50,476 nt of DNA from an uncultured Bacteroidales bacterium. Lineage in GTDB: Bacteria > Bacteroidota > Bacteroidia > Bacteroidales > Paludibacteraceae. Each line of letters opens with the position of its first letter. The stretch's first letter is position 1. Shown piece by piece: positions 32,738 through 42,102 of this stretch. Both the position numbers and the translations under genes were made by a program. Under the pieces are notes generated by a model, which saw only the letters and a program-made list of their open reading frames with translations, was not told the DNA's origin and made no database searches. Location: contig CAIWCC010000045.1 of assembly GCA_903911085.1 (NCBI GenBank), positions 1 to 50,476 on the forward strand, given 5' to 3'.

Positions 32738-34510
32738 ATGAAAAAACTTTCTTTACTTTATTCCCTGTTGTTGGTATGGGGCATTGCAAATGCACAAGAT
32801 ACCATTAGAGTTGCTCCGGACTACACCAATGGTGGTGCTTTAAACAAAGCTATCGAGCTAAATGGACCTAATAAAGTTTACCTACTTGAGGTAAATGGTT
32901 TTTACGATCTTAATAAATCTATTGAATTTTTAAGACCTGTAGATAAGCCCAATGCATGGTATCATATTGTGGGTGAAAAACCCAAAAATCCAGGTGATTT
33001 TATGCCAATTATTCAAACAGGACTTACTGCTACAAATGTGCCATTTGAACAAATGTTTAGTATTAAAGCAGATGTTAGTTTTAAAAATATATTTATTGCC
33101 AACCAGGCTGTTAACGGACAATTGGGGAAATTTACGTTTATTATCCGAGAAAAAGTAAGATTTGGATTAGATGGTTGTGTAGTTGATCCGGTTGGTGTAA
33201 CAGATTTAGTAAATGGTGGTGAATTTAGTAGAGGTTCTGAAGTGTATTTGACAAATAACCTTGTACTTCGACAGGGCGATAAATACAGTCCGAATGGTGG
33301 ACATACCCTTCGTGATGTGTATGCGGATACATTATATATTGAAAACAACACCTTTGTGTCTACTGACAATGGTTTGGTAGCTGGAGGTGGAATAGAAGAA
33401 TCTAAAAAAGTCAATTTCTTATGGTTTAACCACAATACTGTTGTTTTTCACGATGTTAGCCTTATAGCAAATGCTTATTTACCTAAAACATACGTTACCA
33501 ATAATCTATTTTATGATATGTGCACATTTGTTCAACAACATTCATGGGCATCAATTGATACAGATTTTGGTAAATCGGGTACTTATTTTTCGCAGATAAA
33601 AACAGATACTGCTTATGTAAATGGGCAATTAGAACCGTTGCCAAGTAATAGAACACATTTTTGGAATCGCAATCTTTACTTTGTTTCAAAAGCTGTGCAG
33701 GATACCTTATTGAATGCAGCTGTAAATAATCCAACAGGCAATCAGTTTTGGCAAATTCCAATTATTTGGAATGCTGATGTTCCACATTATTTTGTGACAG
33801 ATTGGGCTGCTAAGGGTCAGGCAATTTTAGCTGCCAGCAGAGAAGCTAAAATGTTTAATAGTTCTGATTTTCCTAATTTTAGGGAAGCTAATACTTTGTA
33901 CGATGTGAATCCAAACTTTGTAGACACACGTATAGCTGAATTTAGTAAAGAGGTGGCTTCTTCAGCTTTATATTGGTACAGAACGAATAAACTTTTACCG
34001 GGAACAAATCCAGCCAATCAAAAAAGCCAGTTTTGGGATGTTGACGCGTGGGCTGGAACAAGTGCAGCTATGTATCCTGCAGTTTGGCCACGTTGGAACG
34101 GTAAATATACCAATCCTTTGCTCTTAACAGCTTCGAATGCAGGATTACCGCTTGGTGATTTAAATGCATTCCCAGAAGCAAAAGCATTGTGGGAAAAAAA
34201 TAAAGATAGAATTGCAGATCACATTAAATCGTTGAGTACTGAGAAAATGAATTTGACAGGGTTAAAATCCAATAAAATGGAAAACTCAATTCAAATTTTC
34301 CCAAATCCGATGAAAGATTATGTTAAGATTGAAGCTGTAAATCCAATTAGTAGTGTGAAAATATATAATGTTGCAGGGAAACTTGTAAAGGAAGTGAATG
34401 TATTAAATACTAAGTTGGTTATTAATGTTTCGGATCTTAACAAAGGCACATACCTTGTGGAAGCAATTTTAGTGTCAGGTGGAAAATTCTCTAAAAACTT
34501 AGTGAAATAA
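32738..34510 (+). CDS. T9SS-exported right-handed beta-helix protein paired with the TonB receptor
   Basis: This 590-aa protein has a signal peptide ending at IANAQ (about residue 20) without a lipobox. Residues about 45-290 show beta-helix rungs ('VSFKNIFIANQAV', 'GSEVYLTNNLVLRQGD', 'DTLYIENNTFVSTDNG', 'VNFLWFNHNTVVFHD', 'KTYVTNNLFYDM'). Residues about 300-490 are a less regular region rich in W and Y. Residues about 518-590 are a standard T9SS sorting domain ('IQIFPNPMKDYVKIEA...SVKIYNVAGKLVKEV...GTYLVEA'). The gene begins 49 bp after the receptor, in the place where a SusD gene would normally be. A surface glycan-binding or lyase role is inferred. It does not resemble SusD, which is helical with TPR repeats. 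Confidence 0.8.
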   Translation: MKKLSLLYSLLLVWGIANAQDTIRVAPDYTNGGALNKAIELNGPNKVYLLEVNGFYDLNKSIEFLRPVDKPNAWYHIVGEKPKNPGDFMPIIQTGLTATNVPFEQMFSIKADVSFKNIFIANQAVNGQLGKFTFIIREKVRFGLDGCVVDPVGVTDLVNGGEFSRGSEVYLTNNLVLRQGDKYSPNGGHTLRDVYADTLYIENNTFVSTDNGLVAGGGIEESKKVNFLWFNHNTVVFHDVSLIANAYLPKTYVTNNLFYDMCTFVQQHSWASIDTDFGKSGTYFSQIKTDTAYVNGQLEPLPSNRTHFWNRNLYFVSKAVQDTLLNAAVNNPTGNQFWQIPIIWNADVPHYFVTDWAAKGQAILAASREAKMFNSSDFPNFREANTLYDVNPNFVDTRIAEFSKEVASSALYWYRTNKLLPGTNPANQKSQFWDVDAWAGTSAAMYPAVWPRWNGKYTNPLLLTASNAGLPLGDLNAFPEAKALWEKNKDRIADHIKSLSTEKMNLTGLKSNKMENSIQIFPNPMKDYVKIEAVNPISSVKIYNVAGKLVKEVNVLNTKLVINVSDLNKGTYLVEAILVSGGKFSKNLVK

Positions 34511-34548
34511 TAAGCTTTCTGAAGTAAAATATAACTGCTATTAAATGA

Positions 34549-34584
34549 AAAACCGGCAGGCATTGTGTACTGTCGGTTTTTCTT
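34549..34584 (+). terminator. Rho-independent terminator closing the sigma/receptor operon
   Basis: An 11-bp stem pairs AAAACCGGCAG (34549-34559) with CTGTCGGTTTT (34570-34580), with one G-T pair and a ten-base loop, followed by TCTTT. It lies 38 bp after the stop codon and only 30 bp before the next reading frame. Confidence 0.8.
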
Positions 34585-34614
34585 TATCCTACTTATAAAT
34601 ATTATACAAAACCA

Positions 34615-35526
34615 TTGAGAAATATAGTAATTCTATTTGGACTTTTTATTTCGTGGATTCCATCGTTAGGACAGGAAAAAATTGGAATAGATAATGACAC
34701 TCTGCACATCAAAGTTGATTTAACAAGAGGAGGAGCCATATGTTATATATCAAAATCGTCTGTCGATAGAAATATTATTAATATAGCTGACGAAGGACGA
34801 TACGTGCAACAGTCGTATTACGCCGGAAAAAGTATCAACAGGAAAGCCGATGGTCAATCGCCAAGTTGGTCGCCTTGGTCATGGAATCCTATTCAAGTGG
34901 GCGATGCATTTCGTAACCGAGCTAAAATCCTTGATTATAAAAAATCAGGGAATACAATATACGTAAAATGTACTCCCATGCTTTGGGACATGAATAATAT
35001 GCCTGCCGAAGCTGAAATAGAACAATGGACAACGCTTTCGGGTAACGTTCTAAAAATAAAAAATAAATTGACTTGCCATCGAACAGATACTATATACGGA
35101 GAAGGGAAAATGAATGACCAGGAATTACCTGCTGTTTATCCCATTTCAGCATTAAAAAATCTGTATACTTATTTTGGTAATCAGCCATTTACAAATGCAG
35201 AGTTGACAAATCCAGTATCAATACTTCTTTCAAGTGGATTTTGGGGAAGATATAACAATGACATTGTTACAGAAAACTGGATGGCTTATGTTGATGATAC
35301 AAAATGGGGAATTGGCGTTTACAGTCCGCTATGTACCAACTTCTTGGCTGGTATGCATGTCGGGCCAGATGGAGAAGCAAATAGCGGGGCAACTTCTTAT
35401 ATTGCCCCTGTAAAAAAATATGCTTTAAATCGTAATTCTATCTTTGAATATGATTATTATCTCATTGTAGGGGAATTGACTGAAATTCGTGGGACTATTT
35501 ATAAATTAAAACAAAAACATAAATAG
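34615..35526 (+). CDS. Secreted protein of unrecognised family, beta-sandwich-like
   Basis: The start is TTG at 34615: no ATG lies between the upstream in-frame stop (34546-34548) and this codon, and the signal peptide RNIVILFGLFISWIPSLGQ begins directly after it. The mature protein (about 280 aa) is rich in beta-strand and aromatic residues: 'HIKVDLTRGGAICYISKSS', 'RYVQQSYYAGKS', 'PSWSPWSWNPIQVGD', 'AEIEQWTTLSGNVLKIKNKLT', 'TENWMAYVDDTKWGIGVYSP'. This is reminiscent of galactose-mutarotase-like supersandwich proteins (opening with a strand pair around LTRGG and a late 'WGIGVY' strand), but I do not recognise the family. It stands between a terminator and a GH106 gene, so a role with rhamnosylated oligosaccharides is possible but unproven. 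Confidence 0.7.
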   Translation: MRNIVILFGLFISWIPSLGQEKIGIDNDTLHIKVDLTRGGAICYISKSSVDRNIINIADEGRYVQQSYYAGKSINRKADGQSPSWSPWSWNPIQVGDAFRNRAKILDYKKSGNTIYVKCTPMLWDMNNMPAEAEIEQWTTLSGNVLKIKNKLTCHRTDTIYGEGKMNDQELPAVYPISALKNLYTYFGNQPFTNAELTNPVSILLSSGFWGRYNNDIVTENWMAYVDDTKWGIGVYSPLCTNFLAGMHVGPDGEANSGATSYIAPVKKYALNRNSIFEYDYYLIVGELTEIRGTIYKLKQKHK

Positions 35527-35657
35527 TTAATTTTTAAAGTCTTGACTTTGAATAAAGCAGACATAAACTAACTCGCTAAACGGGTGAAAGAGATATTTTT
35601 GAATGTAAAATTATTTTTAACAAATAAACCAATTTTTGGTTGAAAATATAAATAAGC

Positions 35658-38600
35658 ATGAATAAACGCATTGAAATTAAATTTTTGACAACATTGCTTC
35701 TGGTATTTGTAACAGTCTTTGTACAAGCTGAATCGATAAAAAAAACGTTCACGCAGGTAGAATCGGGTTTCAAATCGATACCTGACAGCATACAAACCAG
35801 TGTATATTGGTATTGGATTTCCGATAATATTTCGGAAGATGGAGTGGTGAAAGACCTTTATGCGATGAAAAAGGCAGGAATAAACCGTGCATTTATTGGT
35901 AATATTGGACTAGATGAAGTGCCTTACGGTAAAGTAAAAATGTTGACAGAAGAGTGGTGGAGAATTCTTCATACTGCTTTGAAAACTGCTACAAAACTCA
36001 ATATTGAAATTGGTATTTTCAACTCACCTGGTTGGAGTCAATCGGGTGGACCTTGGGTGAAAGGCGAAACTGCAATGCGTTACCTTGCCAGCTCAGAGCT
36101 ACTAGTAAAAGGACCTATGAAATTAACTCAAAAATTAGAGAAACCCAATGAACTTTTTCAGGATATTAAGGTGATTGCTTATCCAGCTCCAAAAGATAAC
36201 CAACTTACATTGAATGAAAAAAACGCCACCATTAGCTGCTTGACCAAAGTAGAAGGTATTTCAACTCTATTTGATGGAAATAAAATGACAGGTGTCACTA
36301 TGGCTGAAGGTGATATTATGACGATAGACTTTCATGCAAAAGAATCATTCACTACTCGAAGTCTAATTATTCAGACATTGGAAGTGCCTATTGTGGCCAA
36401 TGCAACTTTACAAGTAAAAAAGGCGAATGGTGAATTTACTACGGTAAAAGATTTTGATATTACTCGTACCAATCCCAACTTGCAGGTAGGATTTACACCT
36501 TATGCACCTGTAGTTGTGTCGTTTCCGGTAACTACAGCGACTGATTTCCGATTAATTATTAAAAATATCAAGCCAACAGATTGGTGGGTAGCCGGTAAAA
36601 AATCATTGAGTGGAATTTCCGAAATTAAGTTGACTTCTACTCCACGTGTTGAAAAATATGCTGAAAAAACTTTGGCGAAAATGTGTCCATCACCATTTCC
36701 AAAATACGATGAATATCTATGGGCGACGCAAGCAGAAGTAGATGATAAATCCACTGTGATTGATGGCTCCAAAGTTATTGACATTAGCAAAAATATGACT
36801 AATGACGGTACAATCAACTGGGATGTACCTGCTGGTAATTGGATTGTTCTGCGTACTGGCATGACTCCAACTGGTACTAAAAACAGCCCCGCATCGCCCG
36901 AAGCAACTGGTTATGAAGTGGACAAAATGAGTAAAGCACATACCGAGATGCATTTCTACGGTCATATAGGCGAAATACTCAAAAGAATTCCCGAAGCTGA
37001 TAGAAAATGTTTCAAAGTGGTTGTGCAGGATAGTTATGAGCAAGGCGGACAAAATATCACTGACGGTTTTCTGGAACTATTCAAACAAAAGTACGGATAT
37101 GATGCCACACCTTATCTTCCTGTTTATCAGGGCATGGTTGTAAATAGTCAACAGGCTTCCGACCGCTTTTTGTGGGATATGCGTCGCATGGTGGCAGACA
37201 AAATTGCGTATGAATATGTTGGAGGATTGAGAGATATCAGTCACAAATATGGTTTGCGCACTTGGTTGGAGTGCTATGGTCACTGGGGATTTCCAGGAGA
37301 GTTTTTGATGTATGGAGGCCAATCGGACGAAATTGCTGGCGAATTCTGGAGCGAAGGTTCGTTGGGAGATACCGAAAACCGTTCTGCAACTTCTTGTGGT
37401 CATATTTATGGAAAAAATAAAATATCCTCCGAATCGAATACCTGCGGTGGTGCTGCATTTAGTCGCGGACCAGCCAACCTAAAACAACGATGCGATAAGT
37501 TTTTTGCAGAAGGCATCAACAATACCTTGCTTCATGTATTTATTTCTCAAGCTTACGAGGATAAAAATCCGGGGATAAATGCAGGCTTTGGTAACGAATT
37601 TAATCGGAAAAATACATGGTTTTCGCAATTGGATGTTTACATTCAATACCTTAAACGTACCAATTTTATGCTTCAACAGGGAATGAATGTAGCCGATGTG
37701 GCTTATTTTATTGGCGAAGATGTTCCAAAAATGACAGGCAGTGCTGACCCATCCTTACCTGTTGGTTATCAATTTGATTATATGAACGCAGAGGTGATTG
37801 AGAAATATATGACTGTAAAAGATGGATTAATTACCTTACCTCATGGAACGCAGTATCGTATATTGGTGTTGCCGAAATTGGATAATATGCGTCCGGAACT
37901 ATTGGCGAAAATCAAACAATTGGTAAACGATGGTGCTATTGTAATGGGCCCAGCACCAACTCATTCGCCAAGTTTGCAAAACCAGCCTATGGCAGACCAG
38001 CAAGTTCAGAAAATGGCGAAAGAACTTTGGGGAAATGTGGATGGCGTGAACGTGAAATCGCGCAAGGTAGGAAAAGGTATGATTTTAAATGGATTGGATA
38101 TGAAGCAAGCTTTTGCATTGATTAACTGTGTACCCGATTGTAAATTACCCGACGATAATACCATTCATTATGGTCACCGCAGCACAAAAGATGGAGAAAT
38201 ATATTTTGTTTCGAATCAAACGAATGAAACAAAATTGGTTACTCCTGAATTTAGGGTTAAAGGGTTGCAACCCGAATTGTGGGAAGCAACTACTGGAAAC
38301 ATTCGAAGCCTTCCTGCTTACACGCAAAGCACAACTTCAACTGCAGTGCCATTAAAGCTTGCACCCAACGAAAGTGTGTTTCTAGTATTTAGAAATGCAG
38401 CTCAAAAACCTGCTGGAAATACATTGGAAGCCAATTATCCGACACCTATTATACTCACAGATTTTCCGACACCATGGAAAGTACAGTTTGATGCCAGCCA
38501 ACGTGGACCAGTTAAGCCGCAATTATTCAAAACACTAACAGACTGGACAACTTCAACGAACGATAGTATCAAGTACTATTCAGGCACAGCCACTTACAGT

Positions 38601-38933
38601 AATCAGTTCACAATAAATAAAGTTGCAACCGGACAAAAAGTGATGATTAATTTAGGGTCTGTTACCGCTATGGCTAAAATATATATTAATGGAGTATATG
38701 CAGGCGGTTTGTGGACAGCACCATATCAACTTGATATTAAGAATTTTGTAAAAACAGGAAATAATAATTTGAAAATTGAAGTAGTAAATAACTGGATGAA
38801 CCGCATAATTGGAGATATGAAACTACCTGTTGACCACCGCAAAATATGGTGTCCTGTGAATCCGTACACAGCTGAAAGTCCGTTGCAGAAATCTGGTTTA
38901 ATTGGACCAGTTTCTATTCAACAAGCTAACTAA
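35658..38933 (+). CDS. Alpha-L-rhamnosidase, GH106
   Basis: Predicted to be an inverting alpha-L-rhamnosidase. The signal peptide ends at VFVQA (about residue 23). GH106 marks are 'SVYWYWISDNISEDGVVKDLYAMKKAGINRAF' at the start of the barrel and 'NIEIGIFNSPGWSQSGGPWVKGETAMRYL' shortly after. Acid-rich barrel strands follow: 'VVQDSYEQGG' (E461), 'RTWLECYGHWGFPG' (E538) and 'DEIAGEFWSEG' (E562, E566). These hold the candidate catalytic pair. A galactose-binding-like jelly roll interrupts the barrel early (about 180-340), and a C-terminal jelly roll (about 950-1085, 'GSVTAMAKIYINGVYAGGLWTAPYQLDI' ... 'VNNWMNRIIGD') is typical of the family. The 1091-aa length agrees with the family. Probably periplasmic. 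Confidence 0.93.
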   Translation: MNKRIEIKFLTTLLLVFVTVFVQAESIKKTFTQVESGFKSIPDSIQTSVYWYWISDNISEDGVVKDLYAMKKAGINRAFIGNIGLDEVPYGKVKMLTEEWWRILHTALKTATKLNIEIGIFNSPGWSQSGGPWVKGETAMRYLASSELLVKGPMKLTQKLEKPNELFQDIKVIAYPAPKDNQLTLNEKNATISCLTKVEGISTLFDGNKMTGVTMAEGDIMTIDFHAKESFTTRSLIIQTLEVPIVANATLQVKKANGEFTTVKDFDITRTNPNLQVGFTPYAPVVVSFPVTTATDFRLIIKNIKPTDWWVAGKKSLSGISEIKLTSTPRVEKYAEKTLAKMCPSPFPKYDEYLWATQAEVDDKSTVIDGSKVIDISKNMTNDGTINWDVPAGNWIVLRTGMTPTGTKNSPASPEATGYEVDKMSKAHTEMHFYGHIGEILKRIPEADRKCFKVVVQDSYEQGGQNITDGFLELFKQKYGYDATPYLPVYQGMVVNSQQASDRFLWDMRRMVADKIAYEYVGGLRDISHKYGLRTWLECYGHWGFPGEFLMYGGQSDEIAGEFWSEGSLGDTENRSATSCGHIYGKNKISSESNTCGGAAFSRGPANLKQRCDKFFAEGINNTLLHVFISQAYEDKNPGINAGFGNEFNRKNTWFSQLDVYIQYLKRTNFMLQQGMNVADVAYFIGEDVPKMTGSADPSLPVGYQFDYMNAEVIEKYMTVKDGLITLPHGTQYRILVLPKLDNMRPELLAKIKQLVNDGAIVMGPAPTHSPSLQNQPMADQQVQKMAKELWGNVDGVNVKSRKVGKGMILNGLDMKQAFALINCVPDCKLPDDNTIHYGHRSTKDGEIYFVSNQTNETKLVTPEFRVKGLQPELWEATTGNIRSLPAYTQSTTSTAVPLKLAPNESVFLVFRNAAQKPAGNTLEANYPTPIILTDFPTPWKVQFDASQRGPVKPQLFKTLTDWTTSTNDSIKYYSGTATYSNQFTINKVATGQKVMINLGSVTAMAKIYINGVYAGGLWTAPYQLDIKNFVKTGNNNLKIEVVNNWMNRIIGDMKLPVDHRKIWCPVNPYTAESPLQKSGLIGPVSIQQAN

Positions 38934-39039
38934 GTCACTATTTAGAATGACGAAAAAACGCCCCACCTTTTTAAGTGGATATCGAGTAGATAATCTCGGT
39001 ATTAAAATGAAATTTTCGTAGATTCACAAATAAAAGACC

Positions 39040-40425
39040 ATGAAACATTTTAAATTGTCATTTTTTGTATTAATTACAACTTTGTCCTTGCAACTTTTTG
39101 CAAGCAATACAGAGGAGGCCATTCAGCAAATTCGATATTCATTTGTACAACCAGATGGTGATGATTTTTGGCGTTTTCTAAATCATGACGATTCACATTG
39201 GAGATTAGCTAAAGATGCTTCTGAAATAGGCGTTGCGGTTGCTAAAGAAAAACCTTCGGAAGTTTTTGTTCGCATCGAAGTCAATCATACACCAGCAACA
39301 CTCAATAATTTCTATTTTGAAATGAAAAATAGTGGACCAATTGAAATATTTGTAAATGGTGCAAATGCGGGTGGTTCGATTAAAGAAAGCTTGAAAATGA
39401 AAGATTATCAAATTTGTCGCCGACGGATTGATATTTTAGGCAAAAATTTATATGCCATTTATTTTAAAAATACATCAAATGATGTACCTGTTTTCGATCT
39501 TCAAATTAAAAATTCAGAATGGATTTGTGTTGATTCAACCAAAAATTACCCAGCTCCAGTGCTAAGCGTTTTAAGTCGCGATGCCGAAGTCTGCAAAGGT
39601 GGTGATGGAGCTTACTATTTAACAGGAACTACTGGCGACGATACATTTTTAAAACCAAACCCCAATTATTGGCTAATTTCGCCTGGTATTCAGGTGTTTC
39701 GCTCTACTGATTTGAAAAATTGGAAAACACTTGGTAATGTTTGGACATTTGAGAATGACGGTACTTGGAATAAAGATTTTGGAACTTTTGGGGGACGTGG
39801 GCCGGCACGTGGAATTTTTGCTCCCGAAATAAAATTCAACAAAGGCAAGTATTGGATAAATTATTCTGTTAACCACAGCAATAAGAAGCATCTTTTTGGC
39901 ATTGGGTTGCTTTGGGCTGATAAACCTGAGGGACCTTACCACGAAGTATCTCCCGAAAAACCTATTACTGATGGTTTCGATTCCAATATTTTATTTGACG
40001 ATGATGGTTCAGTTTATCTTCTCAAACACGGCGGACAAATTGCTCGTTTAAAAACTGATTTAAGTGGTTTGACAGGGCCTTTTCGAGAATTATCGGCTGC
40101 AAATTATCCGCAAGTTGGATACGAAGGAGTTCACCTTTTTAAATACAAAGGTATCTACTATTTAACTTCCGCCGAGTGGAATGTCCATAGTGATGGAAAA
40201 GTAAGTTATGACAGTATGATTGCTTCATCGAAAAGTATTTATGGCCCCTATGGAAATCGATATTGTGCTTTGCGATATGGTGGACATAACGGATATTTCG
40301 AAGGTCCAAACAATGACATTTATGCTACCATTTGGTGCTACCCGGATCAAGACGAACATTGGCAAAGAGTTTCAATTGTGAAAATGAAGTTGAACGAAAA
40401 GGGAATGTTTCAGCCAGCTAATTAA
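39040..40425 (+). CDS. GH43 glycosidase with N-terminal beta-sandwich
   Basis: The signal peptide ends at LQLFA (about residue 21). Residues about 22-165 form a beta-sandwich like the accessory jelly rolls of GH2 proteins ('DDFWRFLNHDDSHWRLAKDA', 'FYFEMKNSGPIEIFVNGANAGG'). Residues about 172-455 are the five-bladed propeller. The inverting triad is visible as D181 (SRDAEVCK, base), D314 (DGFDSNILFDDDG, pKa modulator) and E362 (VGYEGVHLF, acid). The activity is probably alpha-L-arabinofuranosidase, beta-xylosidase or exo-beta-galactosidase; the sequence does not decide. It is separated by 106 bp from GH106 and 165 bp from the second GH43. Predicted periplasmic. Confidence 0.88.
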   Translation: MKHFKLSFFVLITTLSLQLFASNTEEAIQQIRYSFVQPDGDDFWRFLNHDDSHWRLAKDASEIGVAVAKEKPSEVFVRIEVNHTPATLNNFYFEMKNSGPIEIFVNGANAGGSIKESLKMKDYQICRRRIDILGKNLYAIYFKNTSNDVPVFDLQIKNSEWICVDSTKNYPAPVLSVLSRDAEVCKGGDGAYYLTGTTGDDTFLKPNPNYWLISPGIQVFRSTDLKNWKTLGNVWTFENDGTWNKDFGTFGGRGPARGIFAPEIKFNKGKYWINYSVNHSNKKHLFGIGLLWADKPEGPYHEVSPEKPITDGFDSNILFDDDGSVYLLKHGGQIARLKTDLSGLTGPFRELSAANYPQVGYEGVHLFKYKGIYYLTSAEWNVHSDGKVSYDSMIASSKSIYGPYGNRYCALRYGGHNGYFEGPNNDIYATIWCYPDQDEHWQRVSIVKMKLNEKGMFQPAN

Positions 40426-40590
40426 ATTTCTGGTGGTGAATAATTAGTTCAATGGTCATTGGATGTCACTATAGCTTTTAAATATGGGAATATCTTACAT
40501 GCATTTTATTGCGGAAGATAATGAATCGTTTAATGTTGAGTGGTTTGAGTTTAAGTAGTAAAATATAATGAGAAAATCAATTATTTTGGA

Positions 40591-42102
40591 ATGAAAAAAT
40601 ATATTATCATTACATTCTTTATTCAATTGAGTTTGTTGGTAAATGCCCAGTATCAAACTCAAACCCAAAATTTAGGTGCCGGTTTTTATATGAATCCTAT
40701 TTTTGCTGGTGATTATCCTGACCCGAGTATTCTGCGGGACGGTGATACCTATTATATGGTTCATTCATCTTTCGAGTATTATCCAGGCTTGCTGATATGG
40801 AAATCATCAGACTTAATTAATTGGACTCCAGTTACAAATGCATTGCATAAATACATTGGCTCGGTATGGGCACCCGAAATAATAAAATTTAAAAATAAAT
40901 ACTATATATATTTTCCTGCCGGTGGTAGAAACTATGTTGTATCAGCTAATTTCATTGATGGTCCATGGAGCGACCCTATAGAATTGAAGGTTGAGGGAAT
41001 TGACCCGGGTCATTTTATCGATGAAAATGGTAAACGTTATTTGTATTTCAGTAGTGGAAACTACGTTCAGTTATCTGACGATGGACTTTCTGTTCAAGGA
41101 GAACCTAAGCATGCTTATGATGGCTGGCCGATACCAAAAGAATGGTCAATTGAGCTTTTTTCTTTGGAAGGACCAAAAATGGCAAAACATGGAGATTACT
41201 ATTATCTAACTGTTGCAGAAGGTGGAACAGCGGGCCCCGCCACAGGTCACATGATAATTTCTGCGCGTTCGAAATCTCCTTTTGGTCCATGGGAAAATTC
41301 ACCATTTAATCCTATTGATAGGACTAAGAACAAAAATGAAAGATGGTGGTCGAAGGGTCATGGAACTTTATTTGAAGACAGTAAAGGTAAATGGTGGATT
41401 GTTTTTCATGCATATGAAAAGGACTATCTAAACATGGGACGCCAGACCCTTATGGAGCCTGTTGAATGGACAAAAGACGGTTGGTTTAAGATTCCAAATG
41501 ACATTAAAACAGAGAACCCAATAAAAAGACCATATACAAAAGCTTCGTCAACAAGCTTTACTTTAAGTGATAATTTTAGCAGTAAATCATTGGGCTACAA
41601 GTGGAAATTTTTTGGTGAATATGATACAACGCGTTTTCATTTTGTAGAAAAAATGCTTGTGATTAAGGGAAAAGGTAATTCTGTTGCAAACTGTTCGCCA
41701 TTGTTATGTGTCCCTTCCAATCATTCGTATATTGCTGAGGTAGAAATGGATATTGAAGGAAATGCAGTAGGAGGTTTGGTTCTGTTTTATAATCAAACTG
41801 CGTATTCGGGCATTTTAGCCGACAAGGATAATATTCTGACAAATCTTCGTGGTTGGCAATTTATTTCTGAAAAGAATGTGATAAATAGGCATGTTTACCT
41901 AAGGCTTAAGAATATTGAAAATACGGTAGATATGTTTTATAGTACCGATGGTACCAAATGGAATAAGATTGAAAGTTCAGTAGAAGTCTCTTCATTGAAT
42001 CATAATGCATTGAGTGGTTTTTTAAGTTTACGAATCGGACTTTGTTCAATTGGAGATGGAAGTGTGAAATTTAAAAATTTTATTTACAAAACTGTAAAAT
42101 GA
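40591..42102 (+). CDS. GH43 glycosidase with C-terminal concanavalin-like domain
   Basis: The signal peptide ends at LLVNAQ (about residue 20). The five-bladed propeller (about 28-310) shows the GH43 triad: D44 in GDYPDPSILRDGDTYYM (base), D138 in EGIDPGHFIDENGKRYLYF (modulator) and E193 in SLEGPKMAKHGDYYYL (acid). 'GPATGHMIISARS' and 'WWSKGHGTLFEDSKGKWWIVFHAYE' are also family-typical. Residues about 320-503 are the C-terminal beta-sandwich common in xylosidase/arabinofuranosidase members ('LGYKWKFFGEYDTTRFHF', ending 'GDGSVKFKNFIYKTVK'). Its stop overlaps the next start (ATGA, 42099-42102), indicating translational coupling to the following T9SS protein. Confidence 0.92.
   Translation: MKKYIIITFFIQLSLLVNAQYQTQTQNLGAGFYMNPIFAGDYPDPSILRDGDTYYMVHSSFEYYPGLLIWKSSDLINWTPVTNALHKYIGSVWAPEIIKFKNKYYIYFPAGGRNYVVSANFIDGPWSDPIELKVEGIDPGHFIDENGKRYLYFSSGNYVQLSDDGLSVQGEPKHAYDGWPIPKEWSIELFSLEGPKMAKHGDYYYLTVAEGGTAGPATGHMIISARSKSPFGPWENSPFNPIDRTKNKNERWWSKGHGTLFEDSKGKWWIVFHAYEKDYLNMGRQTLMEPVEWTKDGWFKIPNDIKTENPIKRPYTKASSTSFTLSDNFSSKSLGYKWKFFGEYDTTRFHFVEKMLVIKGKGNSVANCSPLLCVPSNHSYIAEVEMDIEGNAVGGLVLFYNQTAYSGILADKDNILTNLRGWQFISEKNVINRHVYLRLKNIENTVDMFYSTDGTKWNKIESSVEVSSLNHNALSGFLSLRIGLCSIGDGSVKFKNFIYKTVK

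Noticed and set aside
32738-34510. SusD homologue after the TonB receptor
   Set aside because: The protein has beta-helix rungs and a T9SS tail, no lipobox and no TPR-like helices.
35627-35641. Small hairpin AACCAA-TTT-TTGGTT just before the GH106 start
   Set aside because: A six-base AT-rich stem is expected by chance here; there is no further sign of a riboswitch or terminator.
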